DNA of 5,975 nt from a bacterium. GTDB lineage: Bacteria; UBA10199; DSSB01. Below, piece after piece: positions 5,485-5,975 of this stretch. A program made the position numbers and the translations under genes. Numbering within the stretch: position 1 is the stretch's first letter; each line of letters opens with the position of its first letter. The notes under the pieces were generated by a model. It did no database searches. It saw only the letters and a list, made by a program, of their open reading frames with translations, and was not told where the DNA came from. The DNA is taken from positions 1-5,975 of the forward strand of contig JAUHYS010000142.1 in assembly GCA_030426445.1 (NCBI GenBank). The letters are read 5' to 3'.

Positions 5485-5815
5485 CTGAGCTGCAATTAGT
5501 TCGAGACACTTGAGCTTGCTGAAACAAGTCTTGCAAAAGCTGGATCTCAGCTTGTTCTTTTCCATAGCTTGACTTTAAGACTTCAAAATCAATAGCTAAG
5601 GCTTCATAACGCGCCTGACTTTTTGTGACTCGGTATTTTTTAAATAGAATTTGATGGCAAGCGCTAAGCTCAATAACAACTGTGATTTTCTCCTCAAGAT
5701 TGGAACTCTCATCTAAAAGAACATGAGCTAATTCTAAAACCTTAATTTGCTTACATTGATTGTTTTCGATTTCAAAATCAAGCTGATCGGTTGGAGTGAC
5801 AAGGCCCGCATTAAT
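5477..5815 (-). pseudogene. Unrecognised helical protein with damaged 5' end
   Basis: This open frame of 112 codons, ending in TGA at 5477-5479, reads like a genuine mostly helical protein. It includes KQIKVLELAHVLLDESSNLE (22-41), TKSQARYEALAIDFEVLKSS (64-83) and KEQAEIQLLQDLFQQAQ (86-102), the last with coiled-coil character. It has no ATG, GTG or TTG near its beginning; the frame is closed upstream by TAG at 5816-5818. A second coding-like stretch in another frame (from about 5865, reading SEETKNFCELLFNYKNRL) approaches the same point. A single-base frameshift near 5810-5820 would join them. It overlaps the IS-truncated gene downstream by eight bases, probably an old operon. I do not recognise the family. 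Confidence 0.5.
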
Positions 5816-5871
5816 CTATTTTTGTAATTAAACAGAAGCTCACAGAAGTTCTTTGTCTCTTCACTCTAAAG

Positions 5872-5975
5872 CTATTTAATTTTTATAGTGTTCGCTGGAT
5901 CATCTGCTGAGTACTCAAAATGAATTTGCGTGTTTTGATGTGATTTGACTTTGATAATAGCTTTTTTTTCTCCGT
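5872..5975 (-). CDS. C-terminal end of an unrecognised gene at the window edge
   Basis: The last 33 codons of a frame entering from the right end in TAG at 5872-5874. They read GEKKAIIKVKSHQNT, then QIHFEYSADDPANTIKIK. The composition, a lysine-rich beta-like stretch followed by an acidic turn, is protein-like, but too little is visible to name a family. It may be the first gene of the damaged minus-strand cluster, or an independent gene. Confidence 0.4.
   Translation of the reverse strand, partial: GEKKAIIKVKSHQNTQIHFEYSADDPANTIKIK

Noticed and set aside
5485..5565. N-terminal extension of the IS-truncated gene to an ATG at 5565
   Set aside because: This stretch reads as KNKLRSSFCKTCFSKLKC in that frame but as a convincing helix in the overlapping upstream gene's frame. 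The ATG at 5484 is preferred.
1..5975. CRISPR array, tRNA or rRNA genes
   Set aside because: No regularly spaced repeats of suitable length and no cloverleaf or rRNA-like stretch were seen on either strand.

Overview
The window looks like a chromosomal accessory region of a moderately AT-rich bacterium, probably Gram-negative. The Gram-negative inference rests on two short exported proteins with metal-ligand clusters, a close NhaR homologue, and an IS21-family element. The lineage cannot be fixed from this window; a proteobacterium or Bdellovibrio-like organism is a guess.

Left third (1-1860, all minus strand). The window opens inside the N-terminal domain of a bacterial Hen1, the 3'-terminal RNA ribose 2'-O-methyltransferase that works with Pnkp to repair and protect cleaved tRNAs. 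It is cut by the window edge but is unmistakable from residue 1. Upstream lies a gene-free stretch of about 390 bp. This contains a strong intrinsic terminator (742-772) closing the next minus-strand gene, a 351-residue protein of the bacterial archaeo-eukaryotic release factor (baeRF) type. Both genes touch RNA or translation biology, but the terminator between them argues against one operon.

Centre (1861-4380, plus strand). A NhaR-type LysR regulator is divergent from the baeRF gene. Its presumed promoter is overlapped by an 8+8 bp inverted repeat and appears to give a nearly leaderless mRNA. Two exported, metal-ligand-rich proteins follow: a 104-residue membrane-anchored protein with an HC-x2-C cluster, and a 264-residue His/Glu-rich protein. 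A Fur/Zur-like 15-bp palindrome lies just ahead of the first. Together they suggest a small metal-responsive (zinc or similar) locus.

Right third (4381-5975). A decayed IS21-family element (about 4436-5280) carries an in-frame deletion that joins the catalytic part of IstA to the C-terminus of IstB. Its right end, with two GGTGGTACA repeats 24 bp apart, is intact and interrupts a minus-strand gene. Its left end is missing. Beyond it lie three minus-strand remnants or partial genes of unrecognised families: a gene truncated by the IS after 68 codons, an overlapping upstream gene with a damaged 5' end, and the last 33 codons of a third gene at the window edge. This third is a graveyard of mobile DNA and interrupted genes, unlike the intact genes to the left.
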